NCBI GenBank assembly: GCA_031841125.1
Contig: CM063113.1
Coordinates: 39,772,197-39,836,196, forward strand
DNA length: 64,000 bases
Direction of reading: 5' to 3'
Source of the DNA: Acanthococcus lagerstroemiae
Lineage: Eukaryota; Arthropoda; Insecta; Hemiptera; Eriococcidae
Part shown: one piece after another, positions 46,322 through 57,984 of the stretch
Position numbering within the stretch: the first letter of the stretch is position 1
How the letters are laid out: each line of letters opens with the position of its first letter
Notes under the pieces: generated by a model
Seen by the model: the letters and a program-made list of their open reading frames with translations, nothing else
Databases searched by the model: none
What the model was told of the DNA's origin: nothing
Position numbers and translations under genes: made by a program

Positions 46322-46586
46322 TGGACGCTGTTTAACAAAAGGGAACCAACCAGCAAAATCCGCTTCTTGAGAACACGTGATTCGAAGTTCAAGAGCCATG
46401 TAGAAACTATATGGCATTGCGTTAACTGATAAGCCTTTTTCAACGTGAGTACACATTTTTGAATCGGGGGTCCAATTTTGAAAAATTCTACGTTTTATAC
46501 TCTTTCCAACGATACTAATAAGAAGTAATAACTTACTCATTTTGTTTACACATATGGGTTGGTTCCCTTTTGTTGAACAGCGTCCA
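46322..46586. mobile_element. MITE family M1, copy c (left half of composite)
   Basis: The ends are TGGACGCTGTTTAACAAAAG and, inverted, TGGACGCTGTTCAACAAAAG, both continuing GGAACCAACC. Orientation is opposite to the neighbouring copy d. GT lies before it at 46320-46321. Confidence 0.8.
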
Positions 46587-46588
46587 GG

Positions 46589-46840
46589 TGGACGCTGTTC
46601 AACAAAAGTAAAGTATCCCACATTTGTAGACAAAATGAGTTATTAGTATCGTTGAAAAGAGCGAAGAAAGTAGAATTTTTCAAAATTGGGCCCCCGATTC
46701 AAAAATGTGTACTCACGTTGAAAAATGCTCATCAGTAAACGCAATGCCATAATAGTTTCTACATGGCTCTTGAACTTCGAATCACGTGTTCTCAAAAAGT
46801 GGATTTTGTGGGTTAGTTCCCTTTCGTTAAACAGCGTCCA
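46589..46840. mobile_element. MITE family M1, copy d (right half of composite)
   Basis: The left end is TGGACGCTGTTCAACAAAAG and the inverted right end TGGACGCTGTTTAACGAAAG. Only GG separates it from copy c. The two bases after it are GT, the same as before copy c. Confidence 0.8.
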
Positions 46841-46927
46841 GTTAGCATTGACAGGGTTGCTGAATGACTATCAATTATCGATGTATCGATAGCTTTTCCC
46901 CCAACATGAAAATCATGCGCGTTCAAA

Positions 46928-47320
46928 TGGGATTTAAACTTACTCTAGAGTGCGCTGCAAAATCACCTTGCGGGTGAAAATGAATGAGTGATATGTACCA
47001 TAGCATGTGTACTTTCAAAAATAGAAAAACTGCTATCTTCAGGAGCGTAAAAAACTGAGTAAAAATTTCTGCCAGTAGAACTGATTATAATTCAATTTTT
47101 TGGTGATGATGAAGTTAAATTTAGGATAAATTTTCTTTAAAAGTGAATTTCTAATCGACTTAATGATAGTTAAAGTTTGCTACACGCTTACGGTAAATCA
47201 TTCGTGACTGATCACTCCTTTGAGTATAAATCTCCTAGAGAAATAGAAATCGGATTATTTACAGTATCACTCACACATATGCAGGGCTGCCAACACTTGA
47301 AACTCTAAATTTAAATCCCA
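46928..47320. mobile_element. MITE family M4 (TGGGATTTAAA ends), copy 1
   Basis: The left end TGGGATTTAAACTTACTCTA mirrors the inverted right end TGGGATTTAAATTTAGAGTT. The interior shares long blocks with 56133-56467: AATTTTTTGGTGATGATG, GTTAAAGTTTGCTACACGCT and GCAGGGCTGCCAACACTTGA. MITE M1 copy e starts 3 bp downstream. Confidence 0.65.
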
Positions 47321-47322
47321 AT

Positions 47323-47579
47323 TGGACGCTATTCAGCGTAAGGGAATCAACCAACATTTGTAAACAAAATGAGTTATTAGTATCGTTGGAAAGAGCGTAA
47401 AAAGTACGAGTTGAATTTTTCAAAATTGGGCCCCCGATTCAAAAATGTGTACTCACGTTGAAAAACACTTACCAGTATACGCTATTTTATATAGTTTCTA
47501 CATGGCTCTTGAACTTCGAATCACGTGTTCTCAAATAATAGATTTTGCTGTTTGGTTCCTTAACGCTGAATAGCGTCCA
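47323..47579. mobile_element. MITE family M1, copy e
   Basis: The ends are TGGACGCTATTCAGCGTAAG and, inverted, TGGACGCTATTCAGCGTTAA; the 257 bp element is flanked by AT on both sides. The interior is almost identical to copy d. Confidence 0.8.
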
Positions 47580-47969
47580 ATTATTCGAGATAATTATGAC
47601 TGTCGAAAGCTGATTATTATCTACTTGCCAAATATTACTTATGACTAGGGCTGTGAATTTTATGCATTTGCGTAATATGTGACATGCCAGGAGGAAAAGG
47701 ACCTGGGCGCAAAAAAAAAACAACAAAAAACATTTTTGTGATAGTAACTGTTTTTGACTAATCTTTGGCCACTCTTTCGCGTGGTGTTGTCGAAAAAATT
47801 CTAGAAAATTTTCCCAACCTGCTTAAGTTTTCAAAGTTGAGTGTCTTGGAACGTGAAAACGTTATCAATTTTGTTTATTCGCTCTCCTGTAAAATTTACA
47901 TTTTTGCGCACAGGTCCCTTTCTTCTTGGCATGTCACATATTTGTTGCGCCTGACTATTACCGAGCATG

Positions 47970-48207
47970 TATAAAGGGTAAAGAATCAAAACTCACATTT
48001 GCCATTTTACTTCAAGGGCGCAAGGAGGCAAAATATTGTACACGAGTGCGGGAATATCTGCTACGCTTGTGAATGTGCGATATGTATAACATACTCCACG
48101 TTCACAGGCGCAGCAAAGATATTCCTGCATTCGTGTACATTATTTTGCCCATTTGCGCCATTGCAGTAAAATGGCAAATGTGAGTTCAGATTCATTACCC
48201 TTCATAT
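47970..48207. mobile_element. Full-length foldback element
   Basis: Nearly the whole sequence is one inverted repeat. The left arm is ATAAAGGGTAAAGAATC, then ACTCACATTTGCCATTTTAC and GCAAAATATTGTACACGAGT. The right arm repeats these inverted, around a centre near GTGCGATATGTATAACATAC. The rearranged relative is at 25411-25640. Confidence 0.75.
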
Positions 48208-51200
48208 CGAGGACTTGGAATTGTGAGTACAATGAGCCATTTGCTATGGCATATTTTGGCATATTTCTCTATAAAAAGCATATTTCAGAATAAAATGGTC
48301 ATTTTTGAGGAATATTAGCTTAAAATTTTTGCTAGTTTTAGGGAATATTTATCCGGAATACAGAAAATATAGTATTTTTGTTAAATTCAAAATGTTCTTG
48401 CAATCCGCGTTCTCTACACAACATACAGAAAACTGAAAACGAATACTAGCTCGAAAAATGGTCCATGCTCTAGGCTATACTTTTATCGTACCAGCGTCTA
48501 ATTTTACGTTTGTGTACTAGTTTACTTGCCTAGTCTACAGCTTTGAAACAATACCCATATCGGTAGATAATATTTCTAATTTTTAGAGAATTTTTTGGGA
48601 ATATCTTCCTTGAATAAGGGAATATTTTATGCGCATATTTACCCCGTTTTGACGGAATAAAATTCATAGCCCTACCTATGACCACCCGTTTCAAGGAACC
48701 CAAAATCAACTACTGACTTTGACCGTGACTTGACTGACTAAATTCCTCACACACCGAAAACCCGTATTTTGTGAAAAAAATGTTTCTTTCTTTCTTTCTT
48801 TCTTAAAAAAAAAAAAAAAAAAATGATGCTCTTGCATTTCAACTTACAATAATTCATCAGTTTACTTCTTTTAGGGAAAACCAGCTTTTTACTAGGCCAG
48901 CCGGCCTTCCGACCAACGACCGACTTAGCAACTCCAAAACCGGCCACTTGGCAACCCTGGCCCTAGGAGTAGTTGGAAGCTACAAGATACAATGAGAAAA
49001 TATATCGAAATGCCATCGACAATTCAAAATCACCATCATCATTTTCTCGATGATTTTATTATATTAATACATTGATGGTGCCCAAAATTCCAAAAAATAT
49101 AGGTATGTCCACAGTAGGTACTATCAATATTCGTCACATCACCAGTCGTTACATTACACATAATTTCTAAATAAAACACCTAGTTACACTGAACGGCATG
49201 GAAACTAATCTGTTGATTTGTGATGGCAGTGATCTTAAGAACAGGTTGGTATGATACTGGATGAATATCACATCGAAACCACCTCTACATACAGGATAAA
49301 AACCTTATGTTCACTTGCTGACTGGCGTTTAAGCCCCCGGCCGTTATCTGTGTCATCGGTCCAATTTCAATTTTGAAAAAATCACCGTTCATCGCATGAG
49401 TAAAATAGGATTCGTAGAGAAAAACATACACATGCTCACTGCACAGCACGGAGACGTATCAAATCGACTTGTCTTCGAAGAGGGCAGAAAACTTGACTTT
49501 GCCAACTGGAAATTCGATATTACCAATTAACAAACATTATTGTAATTAACAAAGAAGAGAAGTCAACATAAATTACTTTAAAATTTTCAAACCTCGCCAA
49601 ATAAGTTATTTTATTAAATTTGCCAACTCTAAAAGAGGTTTGGAGGTGGGAGAGACTGTCTCTTACTCCCCACCGGTAGGTCTTTGGTTCTGTCAAGCAT
49701 ATTCTTCTTCCAAGTACTTGGGATAAAAATCCTACAAGTGAATAGTCGAGTAGAAGAATCACGCTCTAACTAAAGGTTACGAAAGGAAACGCGAAGACTA
49801 ATGCATATTGGTAAGTAGTCAAGTCTTACAAGCCTAACAGCAAAGCTTCCTCAAGTCCTCTGAAAGTTCCCTAAAATACTGGAATATTATACGAGCAAAA
49901 GAATTTTCAGCATTACGATGCTACTTCATCAACTTTCCATGAGGCCCCACTCTGGTAGGCTGTTCACGCTTATGCGTACAAGTGTTCTCTGTAATTCGTA
50001 AGCTTTTCAAGGTTATTTTCCCCCCGTTTTCTCAAAAAAGATGTGTCAGCTCAACAAACAGGAACTAGTAGCACTCGAAGAGCCCGTTTTGTTCAATCCG
50101 ATAATTTCCAGATATGAGCTATTTCCACTGATCTGGTCAATATAATCGATTTCTCATTTCATTAATAACTATCACGAATGAATGTTTCCGCACAAGAAAC
50201 CGTGCTCCAGACTCCAACTTCAAAGGACCAATAGTTACCTACTGTCTGAAAGATTTCTTTGAAAAGAGCTCATTTTCAGTCGGTTTTTTGTAAAAATTAC
50301 GTTTATACAATGTGATATTGTGTTCACATTTCGACAAGGAATTATAAATGCATTCGGAATAAGGAACATTATCTTTGTTAACCGCCGGTAAGCTATTACT
50401 TGGTCGGATTCCATCTCTCAATTATCCGGTTACGTAACATGGTTCGGCCCGTCTGTTGAAGAAACAAATCGGAAAGATCAATCTCTCTCTCATTCAAATA
50501 CTTATTTATTACCCCCCCTCCCCAGTTCACACGATGCAATCAGACTACTCAACAGTTGAGTAAGGTATAGGAGGCAGGCGGGGTTACTTCGCAGTTATAC
50601 TTGCAATACTGCGCGCTTCCGTCATTAACGAAAGATGAGAGCACTACAGGAACAAACAAGGCGAAAATTAAAAAATCATTTCACGCGAGTCATTAAAATT
50701 TGTAATTTAGTTATAAAAACGAATGTAACAGAAATATTCGAATACAAATTCATTTTACCGACGTTTAATTCTTTGGGAAGAATTTCACAATTGCGAAGGT
50801 CAAGAGCTATGCCCTAATAATATAAGTAACTAAAAAAATATCTATTTCTGGGAAAGGTTAATACTTCAAAATAACTTTCGACAGGTTCCCACAGCCGAGA
50901 ACGAATAAGCCCCCAATTGAAACCGACCGGTTAAGAAATAACGAAGCGCAGGAGCGGCTAATCGATTAACTAGAAAAATCGAAACCAGGGAATTTCCCCC
51001 CCCCCCGACTATTAAACCGAGGGGTTTAGACACTGAAGACTCGACATATACCACTGAATCTGGAAACCGACTTTCAATCTCGTACGAATTTGTTAAAGAG
51101 AAGCTGAACCTTGTTTACATTCGAGATGCTCAGTTAGTTGTCGACTCGAGCAGATAGTACAAAGAACGGGCCCAAACATTTAAACGAAGAATCGACCAAC

Positions 51201-51450
51201 AGCCGAACTCGAAAAATAACGCGAGTAAGCCGAAGCAAGGGATTGTGCGTTCCGCGTTCTACTCCGTAAAATATTCAATTTGAAGATGACTAGAACTTGA
51301 TATAGCATTTCCGGAAGTTGATTTTGCAACTTCGTCTAAAAGAATGACCCGTATTCCCGTTGTACAATTCGTACCAAAGTGGCTATCGAAGCTTTGTCGT
51401 GAAACCGGGAAAGAAAACAGAGGAAAATAAAAATAGTTTACAGTTAGGTA
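48208..51450. other. Intergenic DNA between the foldback element and PRMT1
   Basis: Contains a (TTTC)n/A18 tract at 48781-48823 and a C12 run at 50996-51007. No gene is recognised; small frames look random. Confidence 0.4.
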
Positions 51451-53008
<1,558 letters not shown>

Positions 53009-53486
53009 TTTTGACGGTATAATCTTCGATTTTCAACAAATTAGAAACAAAGAATTAGCATAAAAAATGGCTGCTTTTCGCATATTGTTTAACGCCACTT
53101 TTATCGCATTGCATCCCGAGCCCGAGTTAGCAACCACCAGCACTCGATGGACAAGACGTTGAGGGAAGAAGGGAAGAGGAAAGTGAATTCAAGAAAAGTA
53201 TTGCCACCTTTAACTAGGGCAGTATAGTTTCACTCGGGTATACCGGACCGCCATATTATTGCAACTACGGTCCTTAAGGGACCGGACGAACGTCTGGCGC
53301 GCTAGTATCGCTCTATGGGATAAGAATTTGGAAGAATGATCATGGGATCATGACAATCACATGATGTGTAAATGTAAATAGAGCAGTTTTCATGATTTTT
53401 CGCATTTAAATAGTATTTAACGTAACGTTGGTGGAGGTTTCAAAAATTTTTGGTATGGCTCGTAAAATTATACATTCTCCAACCAG
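53009..53486. other. Upstream region of PRMT1-type gene
   Basis: The first 150 bp should hold the 5'UTR and promoter, read leftward. No TATA is obvious. Confidence 0.35.
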
Positions 53487-54143
53487 CAGGGATGAGAAGT
53501 TTAAGCCGATAACCGCTTAAGCCGAAGCTTAAGCTCATTATTGAACGGCTTTTAAGCGAATGAAAAAGTCAGCCATTCGCTGTTCATTAAGCGCAAAGCC
53601 AGCCAAAAAGGATACGCTGAGCAGCTTAATTAAGACATTCACATTTTCTATCAAAAAGCCGAAAAAAATCACAACACTTAATTTTTTAAGTTGAAAAATC
53701 ATGTCAGCGGCCCCGGGTTCTGGGTTCCGGCTTATTATTTCGTAATTGTTGATTCTCATTTAGCGTCGCAAACTGCTCATTTTCATGAATATTTTCTATT
53801 TTGTGATTTCTCTATTAAATTTTGAATGATTTCGTTGCAAAATCAAATATAATACAGGCTATAAGCTATAATTTACCTGTGAACGAAGTGATGGTCTACA
53901 TGATATAATATATAATCATATAATTTGATTTGGAAGCTTTGAAATGGTAAACCGTTATAATTTTTGAACTCTATGGTCGATTCCATGCGGAATTGAGTAT
54001 AATGTTGAAAAAAAAGCCGATAGCGAAGCGCTGAAAAGCTAATGATAAGGGCAAAAAGCTGAAGCTAAGCGAATGAGATTTTTGGAAAAACTTTTAAGTT
54101 TAAGCGAAAGTTTAAGTTTAACAGTTTAAGCTTCTCATCCCTG
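53487..54143. mobile_element. Non-autonomous hAT element with exact 8 bp target duplication
   Basis: The ends are CAGGGATGAGAAGTTTAAGC and, inverted, CAGGGATGAGAAGCTTAAAC. CCAACCAG occurs immediately before (53479-53486) and after (54144-54151), an exact 8 bp duplication. The CAGGGATG end and 8 bp duplication are diagnostic for hAT. TTTAAGC-type motifs crowd both subterminal regions. 657 bp, with no transposase. Confidence 0.88.
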
Positions 54144-54361
54144 CCAACCAGCAGAGGTGAAGTAATCGTGATTATTAATGTCTTTTTATGACAAATAACA
54201 AAGAGAAAAATTTGTGTCGCGTTAAATACTCATTACTACACTTCCAAATACCTTCACATTATTTATTAATTATTTTAGAAAAATCGAAAAAATGTAACAA
54301 AAAAAAAAGTTTTGGTCTTCCTTTTACCGTTATTATTTCTATTGAATAGTCCTACAAGATC

Positions 54362-54685
54362 CAATGTGATTATGAAGGGAGGTGGGCTCACTCCGCTAGG
54401 CGCAACAACACCAATGACGTCACTGGCGTAAGACTGCTTCTGACTTATATACAGGAATACGCTTTTTTCGACCTTTGCTCATAATTGATGCCCTCAACAT
54501 ATTTTTCCATTATTTTTACCACGTAAAACATTCAATTAGCTAGCGTTAAAAAAAAGAGCCCTCTACGACAAAAATTCAATTTTCCCATTACTTTCTTATG
54601 ACGTGCATTTCGGCACTGGTGAGACGGGAAGAATTTTGGCGGGTTGCATACCCAAGTGAGCCCACCTCCCTTTATAATCACCTTG
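54362..54685. mobile_element. Mutator-like MITE with exact 9 bp target duplication
   Basis: The ends are CAATGTGATTATGAAGGGAG then GTGGGCTCAC, and inverted CAAGGTGATTATAAAGGGAG then GTGGGCTCAC. TACAAGATC flanks both sides (54353-54361 and 54686-54694). A 9 bp duplication with ~30 bp inverted ends fits Mutator-like elements. 324 bp, non-coding. Confidence 0.85.
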
Positions 54686-54765
54686 TACAAGATCATTCAT
54701 TCAAAGCTTCTATTTTTGACCGCCAGGTGATGACTGTTTTGATGCAGGGTGTGCAGGGTCCCACC

Positions 54766-56109
54766 TAGGGTTGAAAAAAAACAGTTTTTTTTTTTTTAAA
54801 AAGAACAAAAACATTTTTTTTTGTTGTTTAAAACGTGTGTCTTTTTAGAATGTTCAATATTGGTGTTTTAAACGTGTTTAAAACAGTTGTTTTTTCCTCT
54901 AAAGAGTGTTTTAAACGTAAAATCGCACAATTTGTTTAGAATCTAAGGATGTCATTAGTCACACAGGAAGTTTCCTGAGTTCAGAAGATCACTGATTCAA
55001 AATCAGTCTAAATATCCAAATTGGAATGGAAGAATGAAGCCGGTCAATACACAAAAAAATAGGTCCTAAAGTGAACGTGCCAAAAGTCTTTTTTTTGTAG
55101 GCAAACATTGCAACATTATTTGACAATAGTGTCTATATAGGTGGAAAACTTTGCGGAAAACATATTTTGGTTCGTGAAAAAGTTGCAGTTGTTGCAGTTT
55201 TATCTCATTTGGAGACAAAAATAGTGTAATATGGGGGGGGGGGTGGAAATATTTTGCAAAAATTGTGAAAATTAGCCAAATATCTTGAACATGCTCTGGA
55301 AAAGCAGAGAACAAGCCAAAACATACTACCTATTATATACTTTTATACTTATAACGAAAATATGCCAAAATAATATGCTCAATCAAGTGTGGGTGTGGCT
55401 CATTCTTCTTGAAGTTCTATGAATCACAAACATAACATGGATATTCTCTATCTACTAAAACCCCCAACAGAAAAAAAACAACAACAAAACATGCAAAAGC
55501 ATATTTTTCGGAATCCTTCTTATCACCCCTGCTTTCTCCCCGTTTTTAAGCGAAAAAAATCATTCAAGTTGTAAGATGATTGCTTTCTTCAAGCTTTCAT
55601 TGTGTCTTTCAAGAAAACAAGGATTGTTCTCATTGTTTTAAGGGATAATGTCATATTATGTCAACAAGTTGACTGAGAAAATAATTATAGTCTGGTCCAG
55701 TTAAGAAACATAATTTTTTCACGGCACTGATAACGTGTTCTTGAACTCGTCCTTTCCCCTCCAACTTCAAAACACCCATATATCCACGTGTATTGCGGGT
55801 AGCCAATTATGTTTTAATTTTTTATTTTGTTCTAGGCAACCAATACTGACAATAAATTGTAGATATTCTTTATTTTTATCAACATAAGCGGTATCCGCTA
55901 TAAAAATTTGCCATAATAATGAAAATTTGTGAAGAAATATAACATTTTTTGTCCAGAAAGCGACTTTGAAAAGGAAACATGTTTAAAACTGTTTTAAAGT
56001 TTAAAACAGTGAAATGTTTGAAACGTTTTATTCCAAAATTTCCGTGTTTAAAACATGTTTAAAACAATAATTAAAACAATTTTGTTTAGAACATCGCAAC
56101 CTTGAACAA
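54766..56109. mobile_element. hAT-like element with GTTTAAAAC-rich ends
   Basis: The left end TAGGGTTGAAAAAAAACAG and the inverted right end CAAGGTTGCGATGTTCTAAA are hAT-like. Both subterminal regions are dense in GTTTTAAAC/GTTTAAAAC motifs. About 0.9 kb of interior shows no recognisable transposase, and no exact target duplication was found, so the boundaries are approximate. Confidence 0.5.
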
Positions 56110-56132
56110 CGCCCATCTCTGCTCTGGCGCAT

Positions 56133-56467
56133 TGGGATATAAACCTGCAATAGAGTGCGCTTCAAAATTACCTGCACGGGTGTTAACGGGTGAAAATGAG
56201 TGAGAGATCATGCGTACTTTCAAATAGAAACACTGTTATCTTCAGTAGGGTTAAAAACCGAGTAAAAATTCTTCTGCCAGTAGAACTCATTATAATTTAA
56301 TTTTTTGGTGATGATGCAGTCGAATTTAGGACAAATTTTTTTTGAAAGTGAATTTCTAATCGACTTTATGGTAGTTAAAGTTTGCTACACGCTTATGGTA
56401 AATCATACGTGATCACTCACATATATCGCAGGGCTGCCAACACTTGAAACTCCAAGTTTAAATCCCA
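56133..56467. mobile_element. MITE family M4, copy 2
   Basis: The left end is TGGGATATAAACCTGCAATA and the inverted right end TGGGATTTAAACTTGGAGTT. It is homologous over its length to 46928-47320, which has about 55 bp more near its right end. Confidence 0.65.
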
Positions 56468-56474
56468 ATAGTCG

Positions 56475-57720
56475 GATTTGGCATCCACTGGCATAATGGG
56501 GTCCAAAATGGCATATGCGAGTACTCCGTTTCTAAAGCCACCTATAAAGATGAGTACTCGCATACGCCATTTTGGAGGCCATTGTGCCTGCCAATACCAA
56601 ACGACTAGGCGGTACGCTCCGCATAGTCGGATTCGGCATCCACGGGCACAATGGGCTCCAGATCCAGAATGGCGTATGCAAGTACTTGTGTTTATGTTTA
56701 TAGCGCAGAGTTGGTGTTTTAAACACTTTTTTGAATTTAAAACAAAAACATGTTTTTTTTGTTTTTGAATGTTTTTTTTTGTTTTAAACATATTTTCTTC
56801 ATAGCAAAAAAAAAACACAACACCACCATTTTAAACGTTTAATACACATGTTTTAACCATTTATTTTGTGTAACTGTGTAAGGTATTATAATTTTGTAAA
56901 CTGTCTGTGTGAGAGTGTGACAGGTAGCACTGACACAGACAGCTGCTGGAGTATGAGTGTGCGGGAGTGTGGCGGGCGCGTTTGTTTACTTTTATGGTTT
57001 TATCTTCTACTCAGTCAGTGTAGCACAGTAGTAGTCTAGCAGAACAGTGTACGTATCACATAATCACATTCACTAGAGCTGCAAAGTATTGAAGGGAAAT
57101 AGGTAATTGACTATTGATAGTATCAATACTTTAGGCCGAAATATCGATAGTATCGATACTTTCTGAGTTGCCGCAGATGGCGCAAACTGTGAGTCTAAAG
57201 AAGTTCCCTTTCTTTTAGTTACCTATGTATTACCATGAATTTTCTGTTGATGTTGATTCAGATTATTATTACAAGTGAAATTTATGTAGTTTGTGCTGTT
57301 TCTTATCCTCTTTTTTCCAGCATACTTCTGAATGCATCAATTTCAATTTTTTAGGAATAAACAATGAAAAGGTTTTTATTTTCAAACAATTAAGAACTTT
57401 CGGCGTTTCGGCATCAGAATAAAATGGGTAGCTCGTTAAAAGAAAGAAAATGATAAAATGGGTGTAAAAGGATGCAAACATTGAAAAAAAAAAACATGTT
57501 GAAAATGGAACATGAAAAAAACATGTTTGAAACGTTTAAAACACTTTTTTGTTTTAAACACTTATTTTTTTATAGAGTCTTGTTTTAAACGGGTGTTTTA
57601 AACAAATGTTTTAAACAAAAGTGTTTAAAACACCAACTCTGTTTATAGGGCTCCAGAATGGCGTATGCGAATACTCATCTTTATAGGTGGCTTAGAAACG
57701 GGGCTGATAAGCGTGTTGGT
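56475..57720. repeat. Foldback repeat (GGCATCCAC..AATGGCGTATGCGAGTAC), split by a hAT element
   Basis: The arm CAAAATGGCATATGCGAGTA at 56512-56531 faces AGTACTCGCATACGCCATTT at 56554-56573, making a hairpin around CCGTTTCTAAAGCCACCTAT. A further direct arm is at 56635-56690, and its continuation (GGCTCCAGAATGGCGTATGC) follows the hAT element at 57649-57668. The outer part repeats CATCTTTATAGGTGGC. Confidence 0.6.
56706..57641. mobile_element. Non-autonomous hAT element inserted in the foldback repeat
   Basis: The ends are perfect inverted repeats CAGAGTTGGTGTTTTAAACA. TTATAGCG precedes (56698-56705), and TTATAGGG lies one base after the right end (57643-57650), an 8 bp duplication with one mismatch. 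Subterminal GTTTTAAAC motifs are shared with the element at 54766. 936 bp, no transposase seen; a TATCGATAGTATCGATAC palindromic stretch lies at about 57142-57161. Confidence 0.8.
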
Positions 57721-57984
57721 GACGTACGCGCCCATCTCTATGTAGTTCACGCTCCATAATAAAACCATAGTGTCTATGCTTGAAGTCCCCTCCCTTCCAT
57801 CATAGTATTATTTTTGCACAATCGCCATGTTGACTGAAAGATAATTTTGCTGTTGTATTCATTGATGTTATTAATCGTTGGTTCGTATCATTAATGTAAA
57901 ACGTATTTATTTCTAATCTTTTTTTTTTCAATATCACGTTTCCTCCTTTTTGAAAACTGTAATATTTCTCACGTATCCGTCAGG
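57721..57984 (+). promoter_or_regulatory. Rab1 upstream region / 5'UTR
   Basis: Sequence between the repeat cluster and the ATG at 57985; it should contain the Rab1 promoter and 5'UTR. No clear TATA box, as expected for a housekeeping gene. Confidence 0.35.

Noticed and set aside
56417..56818. 133-codon minus-strand frame
   Set aside because: It spans three unrelated repeats (M4 end, foldback arm, hAT end) and cannot be a gene.
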